Assembly (NCBI RefSeq): GCF_018139695.1
Contig: NZ_JAGSOG010000021.1
Coordinates: forward strand, 1 to 57,793
Direction of reading: 5' to 3'
Source of the DNA: Actinospica durhamensis
GTDB taxonomy: Bacteria > Actinomycetota > Actinomycetes > Streptomycetales > Catenulisporaceae
Length of the DNA stretch: 57,793 bases
Shown: positions 23,942 through 32,229 of the stretch, piece after piece
How the letters are laid out: every line of letters starts with the position of its first letter
How positions within the stretch are numbered: position 1 is the first letter of the stretch
Made by a program: the position numbers and the translations under genes
Notes under the pieces: model-generated
What the model saw: only the letters and a program-made list of their open reading frames with translations
Told to the model about the DNA's origin: nothing
The model's database searches: none

Positions 23942-24790
23942 GTGGCCCGCCGCAATCCGCGTCCCGGTTTCGCGTTCAACTCCATCGCCGCGATCGTCCG
24001 GCCGATCATGGCGGTCCTGTGCAAGCGGGACTGGCGCGGCAAGGAGAACCTGCCCGAGACGGGCGGGGCGCTGATCGTGGCCAACCACTACTCGTTCTTC
24101 GACCCGATCTCGCTCGGGCACTTCGTGGTGGCCAACGGGCGTACGCCGCGGTTCACCGCCAAGGCCGGGGTGTTCAAGAACCCGGTGCTCGGACGGCTGT
24201 TCAAGGCCGCGGGGCAGATCCCGGTGCAGCGCGACTCGCGCGACGCGGTCAAGGCACTGCTCGCGGCGCAGGACGCGGTCAAGAACGGGGAGACGGTGGT
24301 CTTCTACCCCGAGGGCACCATGACGAAGGACCCTGACCTGTGGCCGATGGAGGGGCGCACCGGCGCGGCCCGGATCGCGCTGCGCACCGGTGTGCCGGTG
24401 ATCCCGGTGGCCCAGTGGGGTGCCCAGGAGGTGTTCGCGCCCTACTCGACCAAGCCGCAGTTCTTCCCGCGCAAGACCCTCAAGGTGGTCGCTGGGCCCG
24501 CGCTCGACCTGAGCCGCTGGGCCGGGCGTACCAGGGACCGGATCGCGGAGCAGGAGGTGACCGACTACATCATGGACGAGATCACCAAGCTGCTCGAGGG
24601 ACTGCGCGGCGAGAAGGCCCCGGCCGTGCGCTACCAGCCGCCGCGCTCGCTCGACTCCGCCGCGGCCGCCGCGCCCGCCGAGACCACCCCCGCGCCCGCC
24701 GTGCCCGCCGTGCCCGCCGAGTCCGTGCCCGCCGAGGAGACCGTGCCCGCAGAGACCGCGCCCGGCACCTCCGCGGAGGCTGCCGAATGA
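23942..24790 (+). CDS. plsC: 1-acyl-sn-glycerol-3-phosphate acyltransferase
   Basis: A 282-residue membrane-associated acyltransferase making phosphatidic acid. The acyltransferase motif I is NHYSFFD (His49, then four residues to Asp54). Motif III is the PEGTMTKD segment near residue 120. The hydrophobic start (FNSIAAIVRPIMAVL) anchors it to the membrane face. GTG 23942 follows GGAAGGA. The last 60 residues are an Ala/Pro/Glu-rich tail of repeated VPAE units, dispensable by family comparison. The stop overlaps the gpsA start (ATGA, 24787-24790), linking two steps of phospholipid synthesis. Confidence 0.93.
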   Translation: MARRNPRPGFAFNSIAAIVRPIMAVLCKRDWRGKENLPETGGALIVANHYSFFDPISLGHFVVANGRTPRFTAKAGVFKNPVLGRLFKAAGQIPVQRDSRDAVKALLAAQDAVKNGETVVFYPEGTMTKDPDLWPMEGRTGAARIALRTGVPVIPVAQWGAQEVFAPYSTKPQFFPRKTLKVVAGPALDLSRWAGRTRDRIAEQEVTDYIMDEITKLLEGLRGEKAPAVRYQPPRSLDSAAAAAPAETTPAPAVPAVPAESVPAEETVPAETAPGTSAEAAE

Positions 24791-25791
24791 CGCGGGCCGC
24801 GGTCTTCGGTTCGGGCAACTGGGGCACGGCCTTCGGCATGGTCCTCGCCGACGCGGGCACCGAGGTGACCCTGTGGGGCCGCCGCGCGGACCTGGCCGAA
24901 GCGATCAACGTGAATCGGGAGAATCCGGACTATCTGCCCGGGATCACCTTGCCGGACGGGCTGAGCGCGACCACCGACCCGGCCACGGCGCTCGAGGGCG
25001 CCGACTTCGCGCTGCTCGCGGTGCCCTCGCAGACGCTGCGGGCCAACCTCTCCGGCTGGGCCGCCCAGGCCGACTCGCACACCGTCTTCGTCTCGCTGAT
25101 GAAGGGCGTGGAGCTCGGCACCTGCATGCGGATGAGCGAGGTCATCGCCGAGTGCACCGGGGCGGGCCCGGACCGGATCGCGGTGATCTCCGGACCCAAC
25201 CTGGCGCACGAGATCGCGCGCCGGATGCCCGCCGGCACGGTGGTGGCCAGCGCCGAGCAGGCCACCGCGGAGCGGCTGCAGAAGGCCTGTCACACCCCGT
25301 ACGTCCGGCCGTACACCAGCAACGACGTGATCGGCTGTGAGCTCGGCGGGGCGGTCAAGAACGTCATCGGCCTGGCCGCGGGCATGGCCGACGGCATGGG
25401 CCTTGGCGACAACGCGAAGAGCACCCTGATCACCCGGGGCCTGGCCGAGACCACCCGCCTCGGTGTGGCCGTGGGCGCCGACCCGTACACCTTCGCCGGC
25501 CTGGCCGGCCTCGGCGACGTGGTGGCCACCTGCGGCTCCTCGCTCTCGCGCAACCACATGTTCGGCGTGCACCTCGGCCGCGGGCTGAGCGTCACCCAGG
25601 CCAGCGAGTTGGTGCGGGAGACGGCCGAGGGCGTGAAGTCCTGCGAGTCGGTGCTCGAACTGGCGGAGCGTCACGGAGTGGACATGCCGATCGCACGCGC
25701 CGTAGTGGGTGTGGTCCATGACGGTCATTCACCCAAGGAGATGCTCGCAACGCTGATGGCGAGGTCCGCGAAGTCCGAGGCCTTGTACTAG
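24787..25791 (+). CDS. gpsA: NAD(P)-dependent glycerol-3-phosphate dehydrogenase
   Basis: A 334-residue enzyme that reduces dihydroxyacetone phosphate to sn-glycerol-3-phosphate for phospholipids. The Rossmann loop is FGSGNWGTAFG (7-17). The catalytic lysine lies in GGAVKNVIGLAAG, and GLAGLGDVVATC is the later family signature. Translation starts at the ATG overlapping the plsC stop. Length and motifs are normal. Confidence 0.97.
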   Translation: MTRAAVFGSGNWGTAFGMVLADAGTEVTLWGRRADLAEAINVNRENPDYLPGITLPDGLSATTDPATALEGADFALLAVPSQTLRANLSGWAAQADSHTVFVSLMKGVELGTCMRMSEVIAECTGAGPDRIAVISGPNLAHEIARRMPAGTVVASAEQATAERLQKACHTPYVRPYTSNDVIGCELGGAVKNVIGLAAGMADGMGLGDNAKSTLITRGLAETTRLGVAVGADPYTFAGLAGLGDVVATCGSSLSRNHMFGVHLGRGLSVTQASELVRETAEGVKSCESVLELAERHGVDMPIARAVVGVVHDGHSPKEMLATLMARSAKSEALY

Positions 25792-25803
25792 GGTCTTGGG
25801 GTT

Positions 25804-26952
25804 ATGAGCGACCCGATTGCCGTCTCCGCCCAATCCGCATCCGATGTCAAGGTGCGTGTCGCCGTCGTGTTCGGCGGCCGCTCCAGTGAACACGCCATCT
25901 CCTGCGTCACCGCCGGCAGCGTGCTGAAGGTCCTTGATCCGCAGCGGTACGAGGTGGTGCCGGTCGGCATCTCCACCGACGGCCGCTGGGTGCTCGCCGA
26001 CGGGATCAGCGAGCAGCTCGCGATCACGGACGGCTCGCTGCCGCCGCGCCTGGACGAGACCAGCGGCGCGCTGGTGACGATGGCGCCGGACCCCACCGCG
26101 CGCGAGCTGACCGTGCACGAGCCTGGCGCGGTGCCCAAGGTGCTCGGCGACGTACACGTGGTGCTGCCGCTGCTGCACGGCCCGTACGGCGAGGACGGCA
26201 CGCTGCAGGGGCTGCTGGAACTGGCCGGGATCCCGTACGTGGGCTCGGGCGTGCTCTCCTCGGCCGTGTCCATGGACAAGGACGTGATGAAGCGGCTGCT
26301 CGCGGCCTCCGGCCTGCCGGTCGGGCCGTATGTGACGGTGCGTGCGGCGCAGTGGGACCGCGACCCGGCCGCCGTGCACGAGGCGGTCGCAGTGCTCGAC
26401 TACCCGGTGTTCGTCAAGCCGGCCCGGGCGGGCTCGTCCAACGGCATCTCGAAGGTGCACGCGCCGGAGCAGCTGGCCGCGGCGATCGAGGCGGCGCGGG
26501 TGCACGACCCGAAGCTGGTGATCGAGGGCATGCTGCGGGGCCGCGAGATCGAGGTGGGCGTGCTGGCCGGCATCGACGGCGCGGCGCCCGAGGCCTCGGT
26601 GCCGGCCGAGATCAAGGTGCGCGGCGGGCACGAGTTCTACGACTTCGAGGCCAAGTACCTGGATGGGTCCACCGATGTGGACCTGCCCGCGCAGCTCGAG
26701 GAGTCACAGACGGCTGAGATCCGCCGGCTGGCCGTGGAGGCCTTCCTCGCGCTCGAGTGCGAGGGCCTGGCCCGGGTGGACTTCTTCCTGCTCGAGGACG
26801 GCCGATTCGTGGTGAACGAGATCAACACGATGCCCGGATTCACCCCCACCTCGATGTTCCCGCAGATGTGGGCGGCGACCGGGGTGGGCTACGCGGAGCT
26901 GGTGGACCGGCTGCTGAGCGAGGCGCTGGCGCGTCCGGCCGGGCTGCGCTGA
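25804..26952 (+). CDS. ddl: D-alanine--D-alanine ligase
   Basis: A 382-residue ATP-grasp ligase joining two D-alanines for peptidoglycan. The N-terminal VRVAVVFGGRSSEHAIS loop, the segment GSSNGISKVH, the omega-loop region EFYDFEAKYLDG and the metal/ATP site FVVNEINTMPGFTPTSMFP are all present. The FYDFEAKY form of the omega loop fits D-Ala-D-Ala rather than D-Ala-D-Lac specificity; this is inference. ATG 25804 lies 12 bases after gpsA; about 20 poorly conserved residues precede the core. A bidirectional hairpin follows. Confidence 0.96.
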   Translation: MSDPIAVSAQSASDVKVRVAVVFGGRSSEHAISCVTAGSVLKVLDPQRYEVVPVGISTDGRWVLADGISEQLAITDGSLPPRLDETSGALVTMAPDPTARELTVHEPGAVPKVLGDVHVVLPLLHGPYGEDGTLQGLLELAGIPYVGSGVLSSAVSMDKDVMKRLLAASGLPVGPYVTVRAAQWDRDPAAVHEAVAVLDYPVFVKPARAGSSNGISKVHAPEQLAAAIEAARVHDPKLVIEGMLRGREIEVGVLAGIDGAAPEASVPAEIKVRGGHEFYDFEAKYLDGSTDVDLPAQLEESQTAEIRRLAVEAFLALECEGLARVDFFLLEDGRFVVNEINTMPGFTPTSMFPQMWAATGVGYAELVDRLLSEALARPAGLR

Positions 26953-26982
26953 GCACGGGTACGAACACGGGTACGAACACGA

Positions 26983-27015
26983 CGGGCCCGTTCCGACCAG
27001 GTCGGAGCGGGCCCG
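26983..27015. terminator. Bidirectional hairpin between ddl and DUF3515
   Basis: Arms of 16 bases (26983-26998 and 27000-27015, one G-T pair) form a near-continuous stem between two convergent genes. Just before it, acgggtacgaac is repeated twice in tandem. Confidence 0.75.
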
Positions 27016-27048
27016 CGGTATGCCGGAGGGCGGGGCGGGGCGGCGTCT

Positions 27049-27594
27049 CTAGAGCGGAGAGACGTCCGCGCCGGTGCGGCCGTCGTTGCGGGTGGTGCCG
27101 GCGATGACGGCGGCGGACAGGTCGGTGGGGGCGTCCATGGTGGGCGCGCCGGTCGAGGCCAGGTAGTAGGACTTGGGCACGAACAGCTCGATGTAGACAG
27201 AACGCTGAATCGCGACGAAGGCGTAGCCGTCCGATTCGGGGACCGGCAGCCAGGCGACGCCGTCGGCGTAGACGGCCTGGGCGTCGGCGTCGTAGTCCTT
27301 GGAGCCGGAGACCAGGACGGTCGGCTCGCCGATCCCGCAGGTGAGCACGATCGGGCTGGAGCCCCAGGCGGCGGTGAGCGGCGAACTGGGGGAGGTGCTG
27401 ACGCGCTTTTTCCCGTCCACGGTCTCGGGCAGGTGGTGCTGCAGGGAGGTGCAGGCGGCCTGAGTCTGGGCGTCCACCTTCGGCGGGGTCACCGCGACCG
27501 CGGTGTCCGCCCCGAGCAGCAGCCACGCCACTGCTCCGCCGACGCAGGCGACGACCACTCCCGCGGTGGGAAGAAGGACCCTGAGTCTATTCAT
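27049..27594 (-). CDS. DUF3515-family membrane-anchored protein
   Basis: A 181-residue protein. Residues about 5-32 are hydrophobic (LLPTAGVVVACVGGAVAWLL), acting as an uncleaved signal anchor or signal peptide. The extracytoplasmic part contains two conserved cysteines (AACTSLQHHLP and IVLTCGIGEPTVLV) that could form a disulfide, and ends in a short polar tail. This pattern and its position next to the stand-alone Lrp domain and ddl match the actinobacterial DUF3515 family of unknown function. Its ATG overlaps the Lrp-like stop (ATGA), so the two are co-expressed. Confidence 0.85.
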   Translation of the reverse strand: MNRLRVLLPTAGVVVACVGGAVAWLLLGADTAVAVTPPKVDAQTQAACTSLQHHLPETVDGKKRVSTSPSSPLTAAWGSSPIVLTCGIGEPTVLVSGSKDYDADAQAVYADGVAWLPVPESDGYAFVAIQRSVYIELFVPKSYYLASTGAPTMDAPTDLSAAVIAGTTRNDGRTGADVSPL

Positions 27595-27827
27595 CCGAGG
27601 TTGACCACCGGGCAGGTGAGCGTCCGGGTGATGCCCTCGATGACCTGGATCCGGGCCACGATCAGCTTGCCCAGCTCGTCCATGGTCTCGGCTTCTGTAC
27701 GCACGATCACATCATAGGGACCGGTCACGTCCTCGGCGGACAGTACCCCCGGCAGTTCGGTGATCTGACCGGCCACCGCGGCGGCGCGACCGACTTCGGT
27801 CTGTACGAGGATGTAGGCCTGAACCAC
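27591..27827 (-). CDS. Stand-alone Lrp/AsnC ligand-binding (RAM) domain protein
   Basis: A 78-residue protein consisting only of the alpha-beta RAM domain of Lrp/AsnC regulators (VQAYILVQTEVGRAAAVAGQ, then GPYDVIVRTEAETMDELGKL), with no DNA-binding helix-turn-helix. Such small proteins form oligomers that may bind amino acids or modulate full-length Lrp regulators. I chose GTG 27827 because GGAGGG lies seven bases before it; the ATG at 27842 precedes that site and would add five residues. It is the first gene of a two-gene operon. Confidence 0.87.
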   Translation of the reverse strand: MVQAYILVQTEVGRAAAVAGQITELPGVLSAEDVTGPYDVIVRTEAETMDELGKLIVARIQVIEGITRTLTCPVVNLG

Positions 27828-27842
27828 GATGGAGCCCTCCAT

Positions 27843-27864
27843 TTGGACTACTACTTATAGTCAA
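27843..27864. promoter_or_regulatory. AT-rich near-palindrome upstream of the Lrp-like gene
   Basis: TTGGACTA (27843-27850) faces TAGTCAA (27858-27864) with one unpaired base. The centre CTACTTA is AT-rich, unlike the surrounding sequence. It is a candidate promoter-operator for the Lrp-like operon. Confidence 0.45.
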
Positions 27865-27946
27865 TGAGAACTAGGCGATGGCGAAACGTTACCGGCCCGA
27901 CCCAGGGGCGCCGCAAGGGGGTTCCCGCGAGTTCCACACCGGAGAG

Positions 27947-28037
27947 TGGATCCTGGCGCTACGGCTGGTCATGGTGCCCTCTCCCGGGGGAGGTTGCGTG
28001 TGGTTCCCGGCGATACGGCGGGTCCTGGGCGCCCTCT
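27947..28037 (+). repeat. Imperfect direct repeat in the thiL upstream region
   Basis: A segment at 27947-27982 (starting tggatcctggcgctacgg) recurs with about 80 percent identity at 28001-28037 (tggttcccggcgatacgg), 54 bases further on. Both copies end in gcCCTCT. The second copy runs into the thiL -10 box. Confidence 0.6.
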
Positions 28038-28042
28038 ACAGT
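28037..28042 (+). promoter_or_regulatory. -10 box of thiL (leaderless arrangement)
   Basis: TACAGT is followed after six bases by GTG 28049. The GGAGG between them is only one base from the start, too close to act as a ribosome site, so a leaderless mRNA is more likely. Confidence 0.5.
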
Positions 28043-28048
28043 GGAGGC

Positions 28049-29038
28049 GTGAGCGACACGCAGGATCCGGATGCCGCCGGTGATTCCACATTAGGCCAGA
28101 TCGGTGAGTTCGGCCTGATCGCGCGGGTGGCCCGGCGGGCCGAGCAGGGGCCGGCGGTGCTGCTCGGACCCGGCGACGACGCCGCGCTGATCGCCGCGGC
28201 CGACCGCCGCGTGGTCGCCAGCACCGACCTGCTGGTGGAGGGCCGCCACTTCCGCCGCGACTGGTCCAGCGCGTACCAGGTCGGACGCAAGGCGGCGGCG
28301 CAGAACCTGGCCGACATAGCCGCCATGGGCGGCGTCGGCACCGCCCTGCTGGTGGGTCTGGCCGCCCCGGCCGACCTTCCGCTCAGCTGGGCCCGCGACC
28401 TCGCCGCGGGGCTCGCGGACGAGTCCGCGCTGGTGGGTGCCTCGGTGGCCGGGGGCGACACCGTCCAGGCGCAGATCCTGCTGCTCGCCGTGACCGCCCT
28501 CGGCGACCTCGAGGGCCGCGCCCCGGTGCTGCGCTCCGGCGCCCGCCCGGGAGACGTGGTGGCTGTGGCCGGGGAGCTGGGCTGGAGCGTGTGCGGGTAC
28601 GAGCTGCTGCTGCGCGGCCTCGACGGCCCCAAGCTCGCCCTGGCCCGCCACCGCAGCCCGCAGCCGCCCTACGCGCAGGGACCGGCCGCCGCCCGGGCGG
28701 GCGCGACGGCGATGCTGGACGTGAGCGACGGCCTGCTCGCCGACCTCGGCCACATCGCCGAGGAGAGCCGCGTCGCGCTCGACCTGGACCCCGAGGCCTT
28801 CCCGATCGACCGTCGGCTGCGCGAAACCGCCGTGCAACTCGGTCTCGACCCGCTCGCCTGGGTGCTGACCGGCGGCGAGGACCACGCGCTGGCCGCGACC
28901 TTCCCGCCCGGCGCCGCCCTGCCGCCCGACTGGATCGCGGTCGGCCGGGTGCACGAGCGCGCCGGCGAGGACGCCCCGCTGGTCACCGTGGCCGGACGGG
29001 CCTGGGCCGGGGCCCAGGGCTGGGACCACTTCTCGTGA
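28049..29038 (+). CDS. thiL: Thiamine-monophosphate kinase
   Basis: A 329-residue ATP-dependent kinase making thiamine diphosphate, the cofactor of enzymes such as the one at 3380. Family features are the start [12 protein letters not shown], the metal/ATP site [24 protein letters not shown], the pair [10 protein letters not shown] and SVAGGDT, and [18 protein letters not shown] 28049 gives the normal N-terminus and no other start fits. Codon 15 is TTA (28091-28093), the rare leucine codon that in Streptomyces depends on the bldA tRNA. The TGA overlaps the thiD GTG. Confidence 0.94.
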   Translation: MSDTQDPDAAGDSTLGQIGEFGLIARVARRAEQGPAVLLGPGDDAALIAAADRRVVASTDLLVEGRHFRRDWSSAYQVGRKAAAQNLADIAAMGGVGTALLVGLAAPADLPLSWARDLAAGLADESALVGASVAGGDTVQAQILLLAVTALGDLEGRAPVLRSGARPGDVVAVAGELGWSVCGYELLLRGLDGPKLALARHRSPQPPYAQGPAAARAGATAMLDVSDGLLADLGHIAEESRVALDLDPEAFPIDRRLRETAVQLGLDPLAWVLTGGEDHALAATFPPGAALPPDWIAVGRVHERAGEDAPLVTVAGRAWAGAQGWDHFS

Positions 29039-29871
29039 CGGTGCCGTCGCCGTCCTCGTCACCGTCATCGCGGCCCGCACCGCCCCGACCCAGGGTGCTG
29101 ACGATCGCGGGCTCGGACTCCGGCGGCGGCGCGGGCATCCAGGCGGATCTGAAAACCCTTCAGTCCCTCGGCGCGCACGGGATGAGCGCGATCACGCTCG
29201 TGACGGCGCAGAACTCGCACGGTGTCCAGGGCTCCTGGCCGCTGCCGCCGGAGGCGGTCGAGGCACAGTTCCGCGCCTGCGTGGAGGACATCGGCGTGGA
29301 CGCGGTCAAGACCGGAGCGCTCGGCGACGAGGCGACCGTGCGGCTCGTCGCCCGACTGCTGCGGACCCTGGACGAGCGCGTCCCGGTCGTGGTGGACCCG
29401 GTCGCGCTCTCCAAGCACGGCGACACCCTGCTCTCCGGCCGGGCCCGCGCGGCGCTGCTGGCGGAACTGCTGCCGCGCACCAGCGTCTTTACCCCGAACC
29501 TGGACGAGGCGGCCTGGCTGCTCGGCCACCGCGTCCCCGACCGCGCCGCCATGCGCGCAGCCGCCCGCGAGTTGCTCGCCCACGGCCCTGACTGGGTCCT
29601 GCTCAAGGGCGGCCACCTCGCCGACGACGCCGCGGCCGACCTGCTCACCGACGGCGAATCCGAGCACTGGTTCGTCGCCGAACGCATCCCGAACCGGCAC
29701 ACCCACGGCACCGGCTGTACCTACGCCAGCGCCGTCGCGGCCAGGCTCGGCGCCGGGCTCCCGGTCCCCGAGTCCGTGGCCGCGGCCAAGGCGTACGTCA
29801 CCGAGGCCATCGCCCTGGGGTACCCGCTCGGTTCCGGCATCGGTCCGGTCGGGCACCCCGTGGCGCTCTAG
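29035..29871 (+). CDS. thiD: Hydroxymethylpyrimidine/phosphomethylpyrimidine kinase
   Basis: A 278-residue ribokinase-fold kinase phosphorylating HMP and HMP-P in thiamine synthesis. The substrate site is [20 protein letters not shown] near residue 20, and the anion hole and catalytic Asp lie in [15 protein letters not shown] near the C-terminus. The first 18 residues are a Pro/Ser-rich extension. The start GTG overlaps the thiL stop (GTGA at 29035-29038), placing HMP phosphorylation and TPP formation in one operon. Its stop codon lies inside a hexamer repeat. Confidence 0.94.
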   Translation: MTVPSPSSSPSSRPAPPRPRVLTIAGSDSGGGAGIQADLKTLQSLGAHGMSAITLVTAQNSHGVQGSWPLPPEAVEAQFRACVEDIGVDAVKTGALGDEATVRLVARLLRTLDERVPVVVDPVALSKHGDTLLSGRARAALLAELLPRTSVFTPNLDEAAWLLGHRVPDRAAMRAAARELLAHGPDWVLLKGGHLADDAAADLLTDGESEHWFVAERIPNRHTHGTGCTYASAVAARLGAGLPVPESVAAAKAYVTEAIALGYPLGSGIGPVGHPVAL

Positions 29872-29899
29872 CAAGAGCAAGAGCAAGAGCAAGAGCAAG
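29870..29899 (+). repeat. Five copies of AGCAAG at the thiD 3' end
   Basis: Perfect hexamer tandem repeats start at 29870. The first copy supplies two bases of the thiD stop codon TAG (29869-29871). They fill most of the 37-base gap to the convergent gene. Confidence 0.95.
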
Positions 29900-29908
29900 G
29901 GCAGTGGC

Positions 29909-31153
29909 TCACTTCGAGCCCTCGACCAGTTCCGCCGACCAGGTCGAGGGGTCCTTTCCGTGCACGACGAGGTCGTGTTGCAGCGCGGTCATACCGCCGG
30001 GCAGATGTGCGGCCAACCCGCTCTGCGCGACGCCGCTCATGTTCACGTCCTGGAGGCATACCTGCCAGCCGGAGACTGTGTCGCAGACTGTTGCGTAGCC
30101 GCCGTTGTCCGGGTTCTGGCCCGCCGGATAGACGGAGACGTCGACTTGGCCCATGTACTCGCCGGTGCCGAACGTCAGCGGGAACTGCAAGCTGTAGCCG
30201 TTCCGATCGCCGTCGGCCGACTGCGTGATCGCCACCTGCCCGACCTGCATCCGCGCAGCCGCGGGCACGCCCCTGATCTGCAGCGGTGAGGCCAGACCGG
30301 CCTGGCCCACTTCCGCCGTGTCCGCCACGTGTTCCAGCGTCGACTGCACCGTCGCCGAGTCGAGGTCGGTGCCGGAGACCGAGGCCCAGGTGCCCGAGGG
30401 CGTCTGCCAGATCAGCTCGGTGGTGCCCCCGTCGTCGATGACGCCCTGATGGAGCGTGAACCAGTAGGCCTTGCCGCCGTTCACCTCCGGCGCGGGGATC
30501 TGATAGCCGCTTTGCGCCGAGCCGCCCCGGGTCCCGTCGATCTCGTTGCTCGGGCAGCCCGGCGGCAGCGCCGCGTGCTGGCCGGGCACCTCGGCCGCGT
30601 AGGCGTAGACGGACAGGTAGATGTTCACGTCCGCGTCCGAGGCGGAAACGGCCGAGACGATGTAGGGGTCGCTGGTGGTGACGTCGAGCCCATCGGTGTC
30701 GGCGAAGTTCGTCACCGACTCGCTGACCTGGGAGACCTCGTCCGAGGGCAGCCAGCCGAACTCGGCGGGCACCTCGACGCGGTAGTCGGTGCCGCTCGGC
30801 GTGCCGGCTGCGCCGCGCAGGGTGGGACAGGTGCCCGCGCCGCTGCTGCTCCGGGAGTTCGAGGTGGCGGGCGCCGAGGTGGGCAGTGCGGTGTCGTGCA
30901 GATGCCCGGGCAGCAGGACCGCGGCCGCCGCCACGACCCCGACCGTGGCCACGCCGGTCAGGCTGCGGGCGATATGGCGGCGCCGGCGCAACCGGAATCC
31001 GTCCTGGGCGGCCCGGGTGATGTCCATCCGGCTCGGCGGCGCGGTGTCCAGGATGAGCCGGCGCAGGGCGTCGGCCGGATCGCGGTGCTCCTGGTGGTTC
31101 ATGCGCGCGAGCTCCTCGTCGTCTCCGGCCCAGTCGGGGAAGAAGTCGTTCAC
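29909..31153 (-). CDS. Sigma-factor-linked membrane protein (anti-sigma-like)
   Basis: A 414-residue protein. Residues 1-60 are cytoplasmic and polar; one membrane segment lies at about 62-82 (ARSLTGVATVGVVAAAAVLL). The large exported part contains several cysteines (GTCPTLRG, LPPGCPSNE, ATVCDTVSGWQVCLQD). The GTG start overlaps the stop of the SigE-family sigma gene (GTGA), the usual arrangement for a sigma factor and its membrane regulator. I see no HXXXCXXC zinc motif, so it is not a classical ZAS anti-sigma factor. A sensor role is inferred from context only. Confidence 0.7.
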   Translation of the reverse strand: MNDFFPDWAGDDEELARMNHQEHRDPADALRRLILDTAPPSRMDITRAAQDGFRLRRRRHIARSLTGVATVGVVAAAAVLLPGHLHDTALPTSAPATSNSRSSSGAGTCPTLRGAAGTPSGTDYRVEVPAEFGWLPSDEVSQVSESVTNFADTDGLDVTTSDPYIVSAVSASDADVNIYLSVYAYAAEVPGQHAALPPGCPSNEIDGTRGGSAQSGYQIPAPEVNGGKAYWFTLHQGVIDDGGTTELIWQTPSGTWASVSGTDLDSATVQSTLEHVADTAEVGQAGLASPLQIRGVPAAARMQVGQVAITQSADGDRNGYSLQFPLTFGTGEYMGQVDVSVYPAGQNPDNGGYATVCDTVSGWQVCLQDVNMSGVAQSGLAAHLPGGMTALQHDLVVHGKDPSTWSAELVEGSK

Positions 31154-31650
31154 GCCGACACCCCGCCCTCGAGCAGCACGCGCAGTGAGGCCAGGCCACG
31201 GGAGGTGTTGGATTTCACGGTGCCCTGGGAGCAGCCGAGTTCCACCGCGGTCTGCTCCACGGTCAGATCGCAGTAGAAGCGCAGTACCAGGGTGGCGTGC
31301 TGGCGCGGAGGCAGGGCGGCCAGTGCGTCGCGCACGTCGAGCGAGGCGTCCAGATCGGGCATTTCGGCCGCGACGTCCTCGGCGGCCTGCTCGGACGAGA
31401 CGATGCGCTTCCACCAGGGACGGCGCGTCTCGGAAAGGAAGGTGTTGACGAGGATGGTGCGCAGGTAGCCGTCAAGGTTCTCGACCTTCCTGGCCCGCGG
31501 CCAGTGCGCGTAGAGCTTCGTCATCGCGGTCTGCGCCAGGTCGTCGGCCTGGTCCCAGTCCTGGCAGAGCAGATAGGCCACGCGGCGCAGCCAGAGCGCG
31601 TGCGCGGCCATGTACTCGACGAAGTCCCCGTCAGGTATGTGTGGCGCCAT
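31150..31650 (-). CDS. SigE-family RNA polymerase sigma factor
   Basis: A 166-residue ECF-type sigma factor. Region 2 spans about 10-80 (LWLRRVAYLLCQDWDQADDLAQ, then YAHWPRARKVENLDGYLRTI). Region 4 spans about 105-160 (ALAALPPRQHATLVLRFYCDLTVEQTA and GTVKSNTSRGLASLR). The pattern is that of the actinobacterial SigE (Sig70-family SigE) group, not the Streptomyces cell-envelope SigE itself, so no symbol is given. It is co-translated with the membrane protein downstream. The signal and regulon are unknown. Confidence 0.92.
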   Translation of the reverse strand: MAPHIPDGDFVEYMAAHALWLRRVAYLLCQDWDQADDLAQTAMTKLYAHWPRARKVENLDGYLRTILVNTFLSETRRPWWKRIVSSEQAAEDVAAEMPDLDASLDVRDALAALPPRQHATLVLRFYCDLTVEQTAVELGCSQGTVKSNTSRGLASLRVLLEGGVSA

Positions 31651-31774
31651 CGGGATCCTGTCCGTGCGGTGATGTGGTCACCGCTACTAACCCGGGTGGG
31701 TAGCGCCGGGTTGCATACGGATCAGGCCGGACTGAAGGGGCGTCAGGGACGAACGAGAGTAGACGAGAACGCGT

Positions 31775-31814
31775 CGAAGGGCGGTCTCACGCGTGATGCG
31801 GGGACCGCCCTTCG
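31775..31814 (-). terminator. rpmB terminator, 12-bp stem
   Basis: CGAAGGGCGGTC (31775-31786) pairs with GACCGCCCTTCG (31803-31814). It lies downstream of rpmB on the minus strand and is followed there by a T/C-rich stretch (acgcgttctcgtct). Confidence 0.8.
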
Positions 31815-31849
31815 GAAACGCTCTGCGCCGCTTCCGGTCAGCCGAAACC

Positions 31850-32038
31850 TCAGCGGGTGATCTTGCCGGCCTTCAGGCACTTGGTGCAGACGTTCTGCCG
31901 CTTCGGCGTGCCGTTCGGCAGCGTCGTGCGGATGTTCTGGATGTTCGGGTTGAAGCGGCGCTTCGTACGGCGGTGCGAGTGCGACACGTTCATGCCGAAA
32001 CCCGGACCCTTGCCGCAGACGTCACAGTTGGCAGCCAC
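31850..32038 (-). CDS. rpmB: 50S ribosomal protein L28
   Basis: A 62-residue ribosomal protein of the zinc-binding (C+) type: Cys5 and Cys8 (AANCDVCGK) and Cys51 and Cys54 ([11 protein letters not shown]). The middle carries [16 protein letters not shown], the L28 signature. GTG 32038 follows GGAG; a GTG three codons upstream would give a non-standard start. In zinc-limited actinobacteria a C-minus paralogue often replaces this form; none is seen here. Confidence 0.96.
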   Translation of the reverse strand: MAANCDVCGKGPGFGMNVSHSHRRTKRRFNPNIQNIRTTLPNGTPKRQNVCTKCLKAGKITR

Positions 32039-32192
32039 GGGAGACACTCCAAAAGACCGTTGTTACAGGTGGACTCGCGCCCAGGCGTGTTCCGGGCAAC
32101 CTGGTCAGGGTAACTCAGAAATCCGCTCCGGTGCCAATCCGCCCTGGAGCACCTAAGGTGTTGGGCTGACAATCGATTCTGCCGCCACGGTC

Positions 32193-32213
32193 GGCGGGAG
32201 AGGAAATCCCGCC
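32193..32213 (+). other. Hairpin just before the DAK-gene ribosome site
   Basis: GGCGGG (32193-32198) pairs with CCCGCC (32208-32213), ending two bases before GAGGAAGG. It could affect translation initiation of the DAK-family gene. Confidence 0.35.
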
Positions 32214-32229
32214 TGAGGAAGGGCGCCCC

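Noticed and set aside
27843-28048. TPP riboswitch upstream of thiL
   Set aside because: I could not find the CUGAGA and ACCUGAU-type core elements. The region instead has a duplicated block and a leaderless -10 box.
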